Assembly: GCA_001771615.1 (NCBI GenBank)
Contig: MEUF01000043.1
Location: 1-10,001 of the forward strand
From: a candidate division WOR-1 bacterium RIFOXYB2_FULL_48_7
Lineage (GTDB): Bacteria; Margulisbacteria; WOR-1; O2-12-FULL-45-9; XYB2-FULL-48-7
Length of the DNA stretch: 10,001 nt
Direction: 5' to 3'
Shown here: positions 1 to 6,294 of the stretch, piece after piece
Layout of the letters: the number at the start of each line of letters is the position of its first letter
Numbering within the stretch: position 1 is the first letter of the stretch
The notes under the pieces: model-generated
The model's input: the letters and a program-made list of their open reading frames with translations, nothing else
Told to the model about the DNA's origin: nothing
The model's database searches: none
Made by a program: the position numbers and the translations under genes

Positions 1-1020
1 GGCTTCGATCGCCTGGTGCAACCCTTCTGAATAGCGGCGGCCAACCATCATGCGGCCGGTGAACTCGTCGACAATCACCACTTCGCCGTCTTTGACGACA
101 TAATCGATATTCTTCCTGAAAAGATGCCAGGCCCGCAGCGCCTGCGTTAATTGGTGGGCCAGGTCTATATGGGCGATATCAAAAAGATAATCAATGTTTA
201 GGTATTTTTCGATTTTTTTGATCCCGTTTTCCGTCAGGACGGCATTTTTATTTTTCTCATCGCAGGTAAAATCGGCGTCCTTATTGAGCCGCTGGGCCAG
301 TTCATTGGCTTTTAGATAATTAGCCACCGTATCAGCCACCATGCCAGAAATAATCAACGGGGTACGCGCCTCATCGATTAAAATGCTATCAACTTCATCG
401 ACAATGGCGTAGTTTAATTCTCGTTGGACACATTCATCCAGGGATAAAGCCATGTGATCGCGCAGATAATCAAAGCCAAATTCATTATTGGTGCCATAAG
501 TGATATCCGCCCCATAAGCAACCCGCCGCTCTTCCGGTTCCATATCATGCTGGATCACGCCAACCGAAAGCCCCAGGTGGCGGTAAACCGGCCCCATCCA
601 TTCGCTGTCACGTTTGGCCAGGTAATCGTTGACTGTCACCAGATGAACACCGGCTCCGGTCAAGGCATTTAGGTAAATTGGTAAGGTCGCCACCAGGGTC
701 TTCCCTTCACCGGTCCTCATCTCGGCGACCTTCCCCTGGTGCAGAACCAGGCCGCCGATCAACTGGACATCATAATGGCGCAAACCGATGGTGCGCACAG
801 ACGCTTCGCGCACGGCAGCAAAAGCAGCGGGTAAAATTGTCTCTAGTGACTGGCCGGCGGACAGCTCCTGGCGCCAGGAGAGGGTTTTTTCACGCAATTG
901 TTCATCGGTGAGCTTTTGGAACTCTGGTTCCAGATCGTTGATCCGCTGGACCAGGGGCCGCAGGGCCTCAATCTTTTTCTTGTCGGCATCGCCGAATAAT
1001 TTGGCCAGCCAATTTAACAT
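1..1020 (-). CDS. secA: Protein translocase subunit SecA, N-terminal 340 residues (partial)
   Basis: SecA is the ATPase motor that drives unfolded preproteins through the SecYEG channel at the inner face of the cytoplasmic membrane. The frame is open from the ATG (complement of 1018-1020) to the left edge, giving 340 codons; the family is usually 800-950 residues, so more than half lies outside. Visible marks are the Walker A motif MRTGEGKT (residues 101-108), VTVNDYLAKRD (128-138), YGTNNEFGFDYLRD (175-188), Walker B-like DEVDSILIDEARTPLIISG (208-226), the start of the preprotein-crosslinking domain (from about 227) and IVDEFTGRMM (316-325). The start lies 6 bases after the hpf stop and has no Shine-Dalgarno sequence (the preceding bases are pyrimidine-rich), so translation probably depends on coupling to hpf. 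The hpf-secA order is common in bacteria. Identification is certain; the C-terminal half cannot be judged. Confidence 0.97.
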   Translation of the reverse strand, partial: MLNWLAKLFGDADKKKIEALRPLVQRINDLEPEFQKLTDEQLREKTLSWRQELSAGQSLETILPAAFAAVREASVRTIGLRHYDVQLIGGLVLHQGKVAEMRTGEGKTLVATLPIYLNALTGAGVHLVTVNDYLAKRDSEWMGPVYRHLGLSVGVIQHDMEPEERRVAYGADITYGTNNEFGFDYLRDHMALSLDECVQRELNYAIVDEVDSILIDEARTPLIISGMVADTVANYLKANELAQRLNKDADFTCDEKNKNAVLTENGIKKIEKYLNIDYLFDIAHIDLAHQLTQALRAWHLFRKNIDYVVKDGEVVIVDEFTGRMMVGRRYSEGLHQAIEA

Positions 1021-1026
1021 AAACGA

Positions 1027-1401
1027 TCAGAAAGGAGTGGACAGCCCCAGAGTTTTTTTCCTGGAAAGCAGTTTGACTTTTTTGGCCTGACGGACCTTTT
1101 CGTGCGTCAGTTTTTCTTTGTGTTTTTCCACCTGGCGTTTGGCCTCTTGCAGAACCAGGTCGATCGCCGAATACATATCTTTTCCAGCTTCTTTGGCCTG
1201 GATATTTTTCTTGCCGGCCAGCCAAATCCTAATCTCGGCGACTTGTCGTTTATTGCGATCATCGATCGAACGGGCATCCAGCACCATTTCAACTTTTTGA
1301 ATGCTGTTAAAGAACTCCTCCAGTTTGGTCATTTTTTTCTGGGCATAATCGCGCAGGGCAGCAGACACTACTAAACCGTGGCCGGTAATTTTAATTTGCA
1401 T
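1027..1401 (-). CDS. hpf: Ribosome hibernation promoting factor, short form (HPF/RaiA/YfiA family)
   Basis: Members bind the decoding centre of the 30S subunit in stationary phase and help inactivate or dimerise ribosomes. The 124-residue product carries the S30AE/sigma-54-modulation fold at residues 1-97: MQIKITGHG at the N-terminus, the central strand region VAEIRIWLAG (54-63) and the helix MYSAIDLVLQEAKRQVEKHKEK (split around 76-97). Residues 98-124 form a short Lys/Arg-rich tail in place of the separate C-terminal dimerisation domain of long HPF, so it is the short type. I chose the ATG at 1401 because AGGAGG (1409-1414) sits 7 bases upstream; an in-frame TTG at 1407 would lie one base from that site and is unlikely. 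A promoter TTGAGA-17-TAAAAT lies between comF and this gene, so hpf-secA can be transcribed independently of comF. Whether it acts as HPF or YfiA/RaiA cannot be settled from sequence alone. Confidence 0.93.
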   Translation of the reverse strand: MQIKITGHGLVVSAALRDYAQKKMTKLEEFFNSIQKVEMVLDARSIDDRNKRQVAEIRIWLAGKKNIQAKEAGKDMYSAIDLVLQEAKRQVEKHKEKLTHEKVRQAKKVKLLSRKKTLGLSTPF

Positions 1402-1408
1402 ATTCAAG

Positions 1409-1414
1409 CCTCCT
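1409..1414 (-). promoter_or_regulatory. Ribosome binding site of hpf
   Basis: AGGAGG on the minus strand, 7 bases before the ATG at 1401. It is the strongest Shine-Dalgarno match in the window and decides the hpf start against the upstream TTG. It almost coincides with the predicted transcription start (about 1414), so the leader would be only about 13 bases long. Confidence 0.8.
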
Positions 1415-1420
1415 CAAGTT

Positions 1421-1449
1421 ATTTTAGCAAAAAGCCCGCTAGTTCTCAA
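1421..1449 (-). promoter_or_regulatory. Predicted sigma-70-type promoter for hpf-secA
   Basis: On the minus strand, TTGAGA (complement of 1444-1449, five of six consensus bases) is separated by 17 bases from TAAAAT (complement of 1421-1426, five of six). The -35 box lies in the last codons of comF. The predicted start near 1414 gives a leader that begins at the Shine-Dalgarno site. The call rests on pattern only. Confidence 0.6.
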
Positions 1450-2065
1450 TCGCTCTGGCCAGGGTGGCCACCGCAACATTTTTGGCCCCCGCTTCCAGCA
1501 ACACCCGCCCGCTCTCACCGATAGTTGCCCCGGTCGTATAAATATCATCCAGCAACAGCACCCGCTTGTTGGCGACCGCCTGGTCGTGCCTGACGCGAAA
1601 GGCATTTTTAATGTTCTCTTTCCGCTGCTCTTTGGGCAGGTCAAATTGCGGATGGGTGTTTTTCACCCGCTGCAGTGTTTTAATTATCGGCACTTCAAAG
1701 TATTTACTGACGACTTCGGCCAGCAATTCAACCTGATTAAAACCCCGCTGGCGCAAACGCCTGGGATGCAGCGGAACCGGGGCAAGACAATCGATTTCTT
1801 TCATGGAAAAATCCGGCGCCTGGGACAAATACCTGACAAACAGGATACCCAGCGGCTCGGCCAGCCTTTTTCTCCCGTGAAATTTAAGGCGGGTAATGGC
1901 CTCCTTCACCACCCCCTGGTAAGCAGCCGCGGAATAAACTCCCATTTGCGGCCGCATGAATTTGATTTGGCTGTAACAGTCGGGGCAAAGCGCGGCCGGA
2001 TGTCTGGTGCGGCAGACTTCGCAATTGGGTGGAAAAATCAGGTCGAGAAACTGCTCAAACCACAT
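1439..2065 (-). CDS. comF: ComF-family phosphoribosyltransferase-like protein
   Basis: ComF/GntX proteins take part in uptake of transforming DNA in naturally competent bacteria, probably at the cytosolic side of the machinery; many non-competent bacteria also keep a copy, so competence is not implied by this gene alone. Counting from the outer ATG (2071), four cysteines at 17, 20, 29 and 32 make the family's N-terminal zinc ribbon (CEVC...CPDC). KFHGRKRLA (63-71) and PVPLHPRRLRQRGFNQ (98-113) are family motifs, and LLLDDIYTTGAT (172-183) is the phosphoribosyl-diphosphate-binding loop. Two ATGs (2071 and 2065) are possible. I use 2065 because a perfect TATAAT lies at 2074-2079, too close for the outer ATG to be transcribed; the protein is then 208 residues, with no Shine-Dalgarno site. 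hpf follows after 37 bases. No other competence gene is in the window. Confidence 0.92.
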   Translation of the reverse strand: MWFEQFLDLIFPPNCEVCRTRHPAALCPDCYSQIKFMRPQMGVYSAAAYQGVVKEAITRLKFHGRKRLAEPLGILFVRYLSQAPDFSMKEIDCLAPVPLHPRRLRQRGFNQVELLAEVVSKYFEVPIIKTLQRVKNTHPQFDLPKEQRKENIKNAFRVRHDQAVANKRVLLLDDIYTTGATIGESGRVLLEAGAKNVAVATLARAIEN

Positions 2066-2093
2066 TGCCATCGATTATAACATATGTTAAGAT
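2065..2093 (+). promoter_or_regulatory. Predicted promoter of the AlbA_2-domain gene
   Basis: TTGCCA (2065-2070, five of six consensus bases), a 17-base spacer, and TAAGAT (2088-2093, four of six). The predicted start at about 2100 is two bases before the ATG at 2102, so the mRNA would be leaderless or nearly so. It interleaves with the oppositely directed comF promoter. Confidence 0.5.
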
Positions 2094-2102
2094 AGGTCAC
2101 CA
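2074..2102 (-). promoter_or_regulatory. Predicted promoter of comF
   Basis: On the minus strand, TGGTGA (complement of 2097-2102, weak, three of six), 17 bases, then a perfect TATAAT (complement of 2074-2079). The predicted start at about 2067 would place the inner comF ATG (2065) at the 5' end of the mRNA. The -10 box is convincing; the -35 box is not. Confidence 0.5.
2078..2089. promoter_or_regulatory. 12-bp perfect palindrome, possible operator
   Basis: TAACATATGTTA is fully self-complementary. It occupies the middle of the 36-base divergent region and lies inside the region covered by both predicted promoters, overlapping the comF -10 box and the first bases of the -10 box of the AlbA_2 gene. 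That is where an operator for a dimeric repressor would block both directions. The adjacent gene encodes a winged-helix-bearing protein, so autoregulation is possible, but that is inference. Confidence 0.4.
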
Positions 2103-2719
2103 TGAATTGGGACGAGATCCTGCAGCTACTCGATCAGGGCGAAGGCCAAGCGGTCGAGTTTGAAAAATCGCTCCCCTCGCAAGACGACATCGCCCGTGAA
2201 CTGGTGGCTTTTTCCAACGCCGACGGCGGCAAAATTATCTACGGCATAGATGATAAAAACAAACATTTGATCGGGGTTGTTCCAGATAACAATTTCGAAG
2301 ACTGGGTCAAAGAGATCGGCAAAAACAAATGTGCGCCCAGTATCGCTCCCAGCATTGACATCATCGACAAAGCCGGCAAAAAAATAGTTATCGTCAATGT
2401 TCCCGAGGGCTTGGATAAACCTTACAAAACGGACGACATTTGCTACATCCGCGACGGTTCCCTCTCCCGCCCAGCCAAAGAGAACGAAGAAAAAGAGATC
2501 ACCAACCCTTGGTCAGGCAAAGGGTTGAACAAAAGGCAAATCCGCGCCCTGCAAATGATGGCCGAGCATGGGGCCATTACCAATCGGGAATATCGCGAAG
2601 CTTTTAACGTTTCCCACAAGACGGCGCACCTGGAATTAACTATGTTGGAAGACAAACGGCTGGTCAAATCTGAAGGGGCCGGCCGTTCTACCTGCTATAT
2701 CTTGCCCTCTGGTAACTGA
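2102..2719 (+). CDS. AlbA_2 (Schlafen-type) domain protein with C-terminal winged helix
   Basis: This 205-residue protein has an AlbA_2/Schlafen-type domain (about residues 15-125), recognised by EFEKSLPSQDD (19-29), the core FSNADGGKIIYGIDD (37-51) and YIRDGSLSRPA (115-125). A C-terminal winged-helix region follows (about 141-202: LNKRQIRALQMM, then NREYREAFNVSHKTAHLELT and GRSTCYIL). Such proteins are usually annotated as putative transcriptional regulators or 'ATP-binding proteins'; their targets are mostly unknown. It is shorter than the common 400-500-residue versions because it goes straight from AlbA_2 to one DNA-binding domain. There is no real Shine-Dalgarno site (only AGG five bases before ATG) and the predicted transcript begins next to the ATG. 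It is divergent from comF across overlapping promoters, with tpiA 44 bases downstream. I infer a local DNA-binding regulator; its ligand and regulon are unknown. Confidence 0.85.
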   Translation: MNWDEILQLLDQGEGQAVEFEKSLPSQDDIARELVAFSNADGGKIIYGIDDKNKHLIGVVPDNNFEDWVKEIGKNKCAPSIAPSIDIIDKAGKKIVIVNVPEGLDKPYKTDDICYIRDGSLSRPAKENEEKEITNPWSGKGLNKRQIRALQMMAEHGAITNREYREAFNVSHKTAHLELTMLEDKRLVKSEGAGRSTCYILPSGN

Positions 2720-2730
2720 TAGTCTATAAT
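2702..2730 (+). promoter_or_regulatory. Predicted promoter of tpiA
   Basis: TTGCCC (2702-2707), 17-base spacer, perfect TATAAT (2725-2730). The -35 box lies in the 3' end of the AlbA_2 gene. The predicted start near 2737 gives a leader of about 27 bases containing the Shine-Dalgarno GAAGGA (2751-2756). Confidence 0.6.
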
Positions 2731-2738
2731 TCAGTTAC
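2712..2738. repeat. Inverted repeat around the tpiA -10 box
   Basis: GTAACTGA (2712-2719) and TCAGTTAC (2731-2738) are perfect 8-base inverted arms separated by 11 bases. The left arm includes the TGA stop of the upstream gene, the centre holds the tpiA TATAAT box, and the right arm ends at the predicted transcription start. As RNA it could fold as a weak hairpin ending the upstream transcript, but no U-tract follows, so an operator is at least as likely. Confidence 0.5.
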
Positions 2739-2763
2739 AATTTAAAGAAAGAAGGATATTTTT

Positions 2764-3513
2764 ATGCGTAAACCTCTCTTGGCCGGCAATTGGAAGATGA
2801 ATACTGTCCTGCAGGAATCGGTTCAATTGGCAGAAGCCCTGAACAAACTTGTCGGAGATGTCAATGACCGTGATATCCTGGTCTGCCCCCCCTTCACCGC
2901 CATTAATTCTGTGGCTGAAGCGCTTCGTAATTCTGTGATAATGGTTGGCGGGCAAGACCTGTTCTGGGAAGAAAAAGGGGCTTTTACCGGGCAAGTCTCT
3001 CCCAAAATGCTTAAATCGGTCGGAGCTTCATATGTGATTATTGGCCATTCAGAACGGCGGCAATTTTTCGCTGAAACCGACGAAACTGTCAACAAAAAGC
3101 TTTGTGCCGCGCTGGCCAACAACCTCCACCCGATCATCTGTGTCGGAGAAATGCTGGCAGAAAGAGAAAACAATACAACTTTAAAAGTCATTGAAAAACA
3201 GATCAAGGGAGGGCTCAAAGGACTCGCAGTCGGTGACGCTCAACGGATAACGGTGGCCTACGAACCTGTCTGGGCGATTGGCACTGGCAAAACAGCTACC
3301 CCTGAACAGGCGCAAGAAGTTCACGCTTTCATTAGAAAACTGTTAGTGGAAATGTTCGATAAACCGACAGCTGAAATTATCCGAATTTTATATGGCGGGT
3401 CAGTTACTCCGGACAATATTAAAGTTCTAATGGCACAAGCAGACATTGATGGCGGGTTGGTTGGCGGCGCGTCGCTGAAAGCTGACAGCTTTGCCAAACT
3501 AGTCAAATATTAA
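2764..3513 (+). CDS. tpiA: Triosephosphate isomerase
   Basis: The enzyme interconverts dihydroxyacetone phosphate and glyceraldehyde 3-phosphate in the cytosol, in glycolysis and gluconeogenesis. The product has 249 residues, the usual size, with all catalytic parts: GNWKMN with Lys11 (8-13), IIGHSERR with His95 (92-99), AYEPVWAIGTGKTA with Glu167 and flexible loop 6 (165-178), ILYGGSV (208-214) and the phosphate-binding GGLVGGASL (230-238). GAAGGA seven bases upstream supports the ATG at 2764, and a promoter with a perfect TATAAT precedes it. The TAA stop shares the self-complementary TTAA at 3510-3513 with the stop of the facing radical SAM gene, leaving no room for a terminator. It looks like a normal functional enzyme. 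Confidence 0.98.
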   Translation: MRKPLLAGNWKMNTVLQESVQLAEALNKLVGDVNDRDILVCPPFTAINSVAEALRNSVIMVGGQDLFWEEKGAFTGQVSPKMLKSVGASYVIIGHSERRQFFAETDETVNKKLCAALANNLHPIICVGEMLAERENNTTLKVIEKQIKGGLKGLAVGDAQRITVAYEPVWAIGTGKTATPEQAQEVHAFIRKLLVEMFDKPTAEIIRILYGGSVTPDNIKVLMAQADIDGGLVGGASLKADSFAKLVKY

Positions 3514-5219
3514 AGCAACCCCCGATTTCTTAAGACCTGCATAAAAGCATCTTTTAGCGACTGGCTTTCCGGAATGGCCGGCAACCTTTCTTCAAGCATC
3601 CTGACGGCAAATTCTTTAGTCAAAGCTTTTTTATTGGCCCATAAGCGGTTGAAGATCTGGTCAAGCTCCGCCAGCAAGCGCCGCCCCCGCCAAAAACCGA
3701 GTTGCCTGGCCAAGCGTTTTAATGTTTTGTGAGAGACAGTTTTGTGATCAAGGGCGGCAGCCAGGTCAAAACTATCTTTTGGCAGAGTATTGATCACCTT
3801 TAATGCCTGACAGTATAGTTCGGCGAGGATCCGGCCATTAATCAAATGGACAAAGCTAATGCTTTCCGTAGAATCTTTGTCTAATTGGGCCCCTTTGGCT
3901 TTCAAATACAAGGCCAGCAAAAGCAATCTGGGGTCTTGAAAACGAAAATAGTCGATTGGAGACATTGTCTCGGCCAGCCGGCTGCCGGGCGAATAATGCA
4001 AGACGCTGAAAATATTATCCGCCAACAAACGCATCGTCCAGGGAAATCGTTGCAACAAATCCAACATGATAGCGCCTTCCCGTTCCGCCTCGTTAAAAGT
4101 CATTTGCCAGTCAAAATTGATCAGGAAAAAGATAATATGGGTTCCTGTCCCGGAAAAAAACTGCAGTAAAAATTCAACCTGGGCCGGCTGTTCCTCGGCT
4201 CTGGCTTGCGGATCATGACGATGGTTATATTTCCCCAACCTGGTCAAGCGGCTGGGCAAAAAGGCTTCCACCCCTAATTCAATATGATGCAGCAGGCGGC
4301 AGAAGCGCCGCCAAGTCTCGGGAGCAAGATTAACTGCCGCGAACAGGGTATCGACCCTTGATTCAAAATCAAAGACCACCCCGGAATCAGAGAAATTATC
4401 AACCAGGGCCTGAATAATTGCCGTGGCTTCTCTTGGCCGGGCGGTAAAATTCGCGCCGGTGATCCTGATCTTTTTCGCTCCCTGGGCGATTAATGCCCTG
4501 GTTTCTGCCACTGCCCGCTCCGGCGAAACATAATCAATCCGCCCGGCAACATTACAACAAAAATCGCAGCGGGCAGAACAACCGTCTTCCCATTTTACCT
4601 GGGCACTGTGCCCGTATTGGGCCAAATCATAATCCCGCTCAAACAATTGGTCATTGAGTGGAATTCCGGACAATTCATCTAAAATATAAACATTCCCATC
4701 AACCAACATGCCCGGCCCGACCCAATGGTGGCCAATTTTTTTTCTGCATACCCGGCTCAATTGGTCAAAGGCTGGAGAAAAATCAAACTCATGATCAGCC
4801 AGGGCCTGGACCAGGTGCTCTCCCGGCCCCTGGACCATGATCGCCATTGGCCGTAATCCCTCGGCTGTCGAGTAAGGATAGTACTGGCTAAAGGCGGTTT
4901 GATATTCGCCACAATACTGCCGAATATCTGTCCCGCCAAGCAAAAGCATCGGTTTGGGGGTTGGCAGCGATCTTACCAACGCCCTGGCATCGGCGATTGC
5001 TTCCGGGGAATGTCCGATAAATGACAAACCCAATACCTGCGGCCTATACCGCCGGACATCACCCAACGGGTGCAAGCCGTTTTGAAAAATACGGCTGTCA
5101 TGCCCGGCCCGGCGACAAATGTTATGCATCGCCAGCAAGTGGACCGGCTCAATGTCCAGCAGCGCCCTGCCCGATTGGCTGCGGTAATAATTCATATTGA
5201 CCAAGGCAACTCTGACCAT
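3510..5219 (-). CDS. Radical SAM protein with N-terminal B12-binding-like domain, function unknown
   Basis: The 569-residue product is a radical S-adenosylmethionine enzyme: CSARCDFCC at residues 214-222 has the CxxxCxxC spacing for a 4Fe-4S cluster (Cys214, 218, 221). Later core elements are visible as IRITGANFT (251-259), DFESRVDTL (284-292) and IELGVEAFL (313-321). The first 140 residues resemble the Rossmann-like cobalamin-binding domain of many such enzymes (VRVALVNM; RPQVLGLSFIGHSPEA; MLLLGGTD; VQGPGEHLVQAL, in the place of the usual V-GEGE signature), but the cobalt-ligating DxHxxG motif is absent, so it may not bind B12. The C-terminal 200 residues are helical and match nothing I know; there is no SPASM-like cysteine set. 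I chose the ATG at 5219; a TTG eight codons upstream is the alternative. No Shine-Dalgarno site is present. It is divergent from fba, but its substrate cannot be deduced. Confidence 0.85.
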   Translation of the reverse strand: MVRVALVNMNYYRSQSGRALLDIEPVHLLAMHNICRRAGHDSRIFQNGLHPLGDVRRYRPQVLGLSFIGHSPEAIADARALVRSLPTPKPMLLLGGTDIRQYCGEYQTAFSQYYPYSTAEGLRPMAIMVQGPGEHLVQALADHEFDFSPAFDQLSRVCRKKIGHHWVGPGMLVDGNVYILDELSGIPLNDQLFERDYDLAQYGHSAQVKWEDGCSARCDFCCNVAGRIDYVSPERAVAETRALIAQGAKKIRITGANFTARPREATAIIQALVDNFSDSGVVFDFESRVDTLFAAVNLAPETWRRFCRLLHHIELGVEAFLPSRLTRLGKYNHRHDPQARAEEQPAQVEFLLQFFSGTGTHIIFFLINFDWQMTFNEAEREGAIMLDLLQRFPWTMRLLADNIFSVLHYSPGSRLAETMSPIDYFRFQDPRLLLLALYLKAKGAQLDKDSTESISFVHLINGRILAELYCQALKVINTLPKDSFDLAAALDHKTVSHKTLKRLARQLGFWRGRRLLAELDQIFNRLWANKKALTKEFAVRMLEERLPAIPESQSLKDAFMQVLRNRGLL

Positions 5220-5224
5220 AAATT

Positions 5225-5230
5225 TGTATC
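5225..5230 (-). promoter_or_regulatory. Possible -10 element of the radical SAM gene
   Basis: GATACA on the minus strand, five bases before the ATG at 5219. It is a weak match with no good -35 box, noted because it repeats the -10-next-to-ATG arrangement seen at other genes in the window that lack a ribosome binding site. Confidence 0.25.
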
Positions 5231-5235
5231 GCCAG

Positions 5236-5264
5236 TTGCTCAAAGATATTTCATTAGATATAAT
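5236..5264 (+). promoter_or_regulatory. Predicted promoter of fba-pfp
   Basis: TTGCTC (5236-5241), 17-base spacer and a perfect TATAAT (5259-5264). The predicted start at about 5271 gives a leader of about 43 bases with a short hairpin at its 5' end and AGGAG (5301-5305) eight bases before the fba ATG. Confidence 0.6.
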
Positions 5265-5271
5265 AACTTCA

Positions 5272-5287
5272 GCGGCTCAAGGGCCGC
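5272..5287 (+). promoter_or_regulatory. Short GC hairpin at the 5' end of the fba leader
   Basis: GCGGC (5272-5276) pairs with GCCGC (5283-5287) across a six-base loop. It starts one base after the predicted transcription start. There is no U-run after it, so it is not an intrinsic terminator; 5'-end stem-loops can protect mRNA from decay. Function is inferred only. Confidence 0.35.
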
Positions 5288-5313
5288 GGTCAAATAGAAA
5301 AGGAGCAGTAATC

Positions 5314-6291
5314 ATGGTTGTTTCGTACAAAGATCTGGGTTTGGTTAATTCGCGGGAAATGTTCAAAAAAGCAATGGCAGGCAAATACGCCGTCCCGGCG
5401 TATAACTTTAATAATATGGAGCAGCTGCAGGCAATTATCGGCGGCTGTGCGGAAAGCAATTCGCCGGTTATCATCCAGGTCAGCAGCGGCGCCCGCAAAT
5501 ATGCCAACCAGACATTACTCCGCTACATGGCTGAAGGGGCGGTCCAGATGTGCCGGCATGACCTCAAAAGCAATATTCCCATTGTTCTCCATCTCGACCA
5601 TGGGGATACTTTTGAGCTGTGCAAGTCCTGCGTTGATACCGGGTTCTCTTCCGTCATGATCGACGGGTCGCATCATCCGTACGAAAAGAATATCGAAGTC
5701 ACCAAGCAAGTTGTGGAGTACGCCCACGCCCACGATGTCACGGTCGAAGGTGAATTGGGAGTTTTGGCCGGCATTGAAGACGAGGTTTCGGCCGAACACC
5801 ATACCTACACCGACCCTAACCAGGTCGTTGATTTTGTTAAACGGACCGGGGTTGATTCGCTGGCCATCTCGATCGGCACCTCGCACGGCGCTTATAAGTT
5901 CAGACTGAAACCGGGAGAATCGGTCCCCCCGCTCCGCTTTGATATTTTGGCTGAAATTGAAAAAAAGATCCCTGGCTTTCCGATTGTCTTGCATGGCGCT
6001 TCCTCCGTGGTTCAGGAATATGTGGCCATGATAAACAAGTTTGGCGGCAAGATGGATAATGCTGTCGGGGTACCCGAAGAGCAGCTCCGCCGCGCCGCCC
6101 AATCAGCCGTCTGCAAAATCAATATTGATAGTGACGGCCGTCTGGTGGTCACCGCCATAATTAGGAAGGTATTTGCCGAACAACCGGGTGAATTTGACCC
6201 GCGCAAATATCTTGGCCCCGCCCGCGAAGAGCTGAAAAAACTAATCATCGCCAAGAACACTAACGTCCTGGGTTCGGCAGGAAAGGCCTAA
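5314..6291 (+). CDS. fba: Class II fructose-1,6-bisphosphate aldolase
   Basis: This zinc-dependent aldolase cleaves fructose 1,6-bisphosphate to dihydroxyacetone phosphate and glyceraldehyde 3-phosphate, or runs in reverse in gluconeogenesis. The 325-residue product shows LHLDHGDTFELCKSC with the catalytic Asp95 and zinc ligand His96 (92-106), VMIDGSHHPYEKNI (114-127), EGELGVLAGIEDE (145-157), GTSHGAYKF with His191 (188-196), VLHGASS with His227 (225-231) and INIDSDGRL (269-277). The ending FDPRKYLGPARE...NVLGS is typical of one bacterial branch of class II enzymes. The ATG at 5314 is chosen because AGGAG lies eight bases upstream and MVVSYKDLG is a normal beginning; the frame is open further upstream but that part overlaps the promoter. 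pfp starts 3 bases after the stop, so the two are an operon. The product, dihydroxyacetone phosphate, is the substrate of nearby tpiA. Confidence 0.97.
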   Translation: MVVSYKDLGLVNSREMFKKAMAGKYAVPAYNFNNMEQLQAIIGGCAESNSPVIIQVSSGARKYANQTLLRYMAEGAVQMCRHDLKSNIPIVLHLDHGDTFELCKSCVDTGFSSVMIDGSHHPYEKNIEVTKQVVEYAHAHDVTVEGELGVLAGIEDEVSAEHHTYTDPNQVVDFVKRTGVDSLAISIGTSHGAYKFRLKPGESVPPLRFDILAEIEKKIPGFPIVLHGASSVVQEYVAMINKFGGKMDNAVGVPEEQLRRAAQSAVCKINIDSDGRLVVTAIIRKVFAEQPGEFDPRKYLGPAREELKKLIIAKNTNVLGSAGKA

Positions 6292-6294
6292 GTC

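Noticed and set aside
454..1090. Plus-strand open frames of 72-100 codons opposite secA.
   Set aside because: secA is unmistakable on the other strand throughout this stretch and the frames have no protein-like features.
1402..1407. TTG at 1405-1407 as the hpf start.
   Set aside because: Only one base would separate it from AGGAGG; the ATG at 1401 has ideal spacing.
1586..2080. 164-codon plus-strand open frame.
   Set aside because: It is antisense to comF, has no recognisable domain and no ribosome binding site; it is a shadow of comF codon usage.
5197..5313. Open 5' extension of the fba reading frame to an upstream ATG.
   Set aside because: It runs over the predicted promoter and the start of the divergent radical SAM gene, while the ATG at 5314 has a good ribosome binding site and the normal family start.
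5515..6102. 195-codon minus-strand open frame.
   Set aside because: It lies wholly antisense to the highly conserved fba coding region and has no domain signature.
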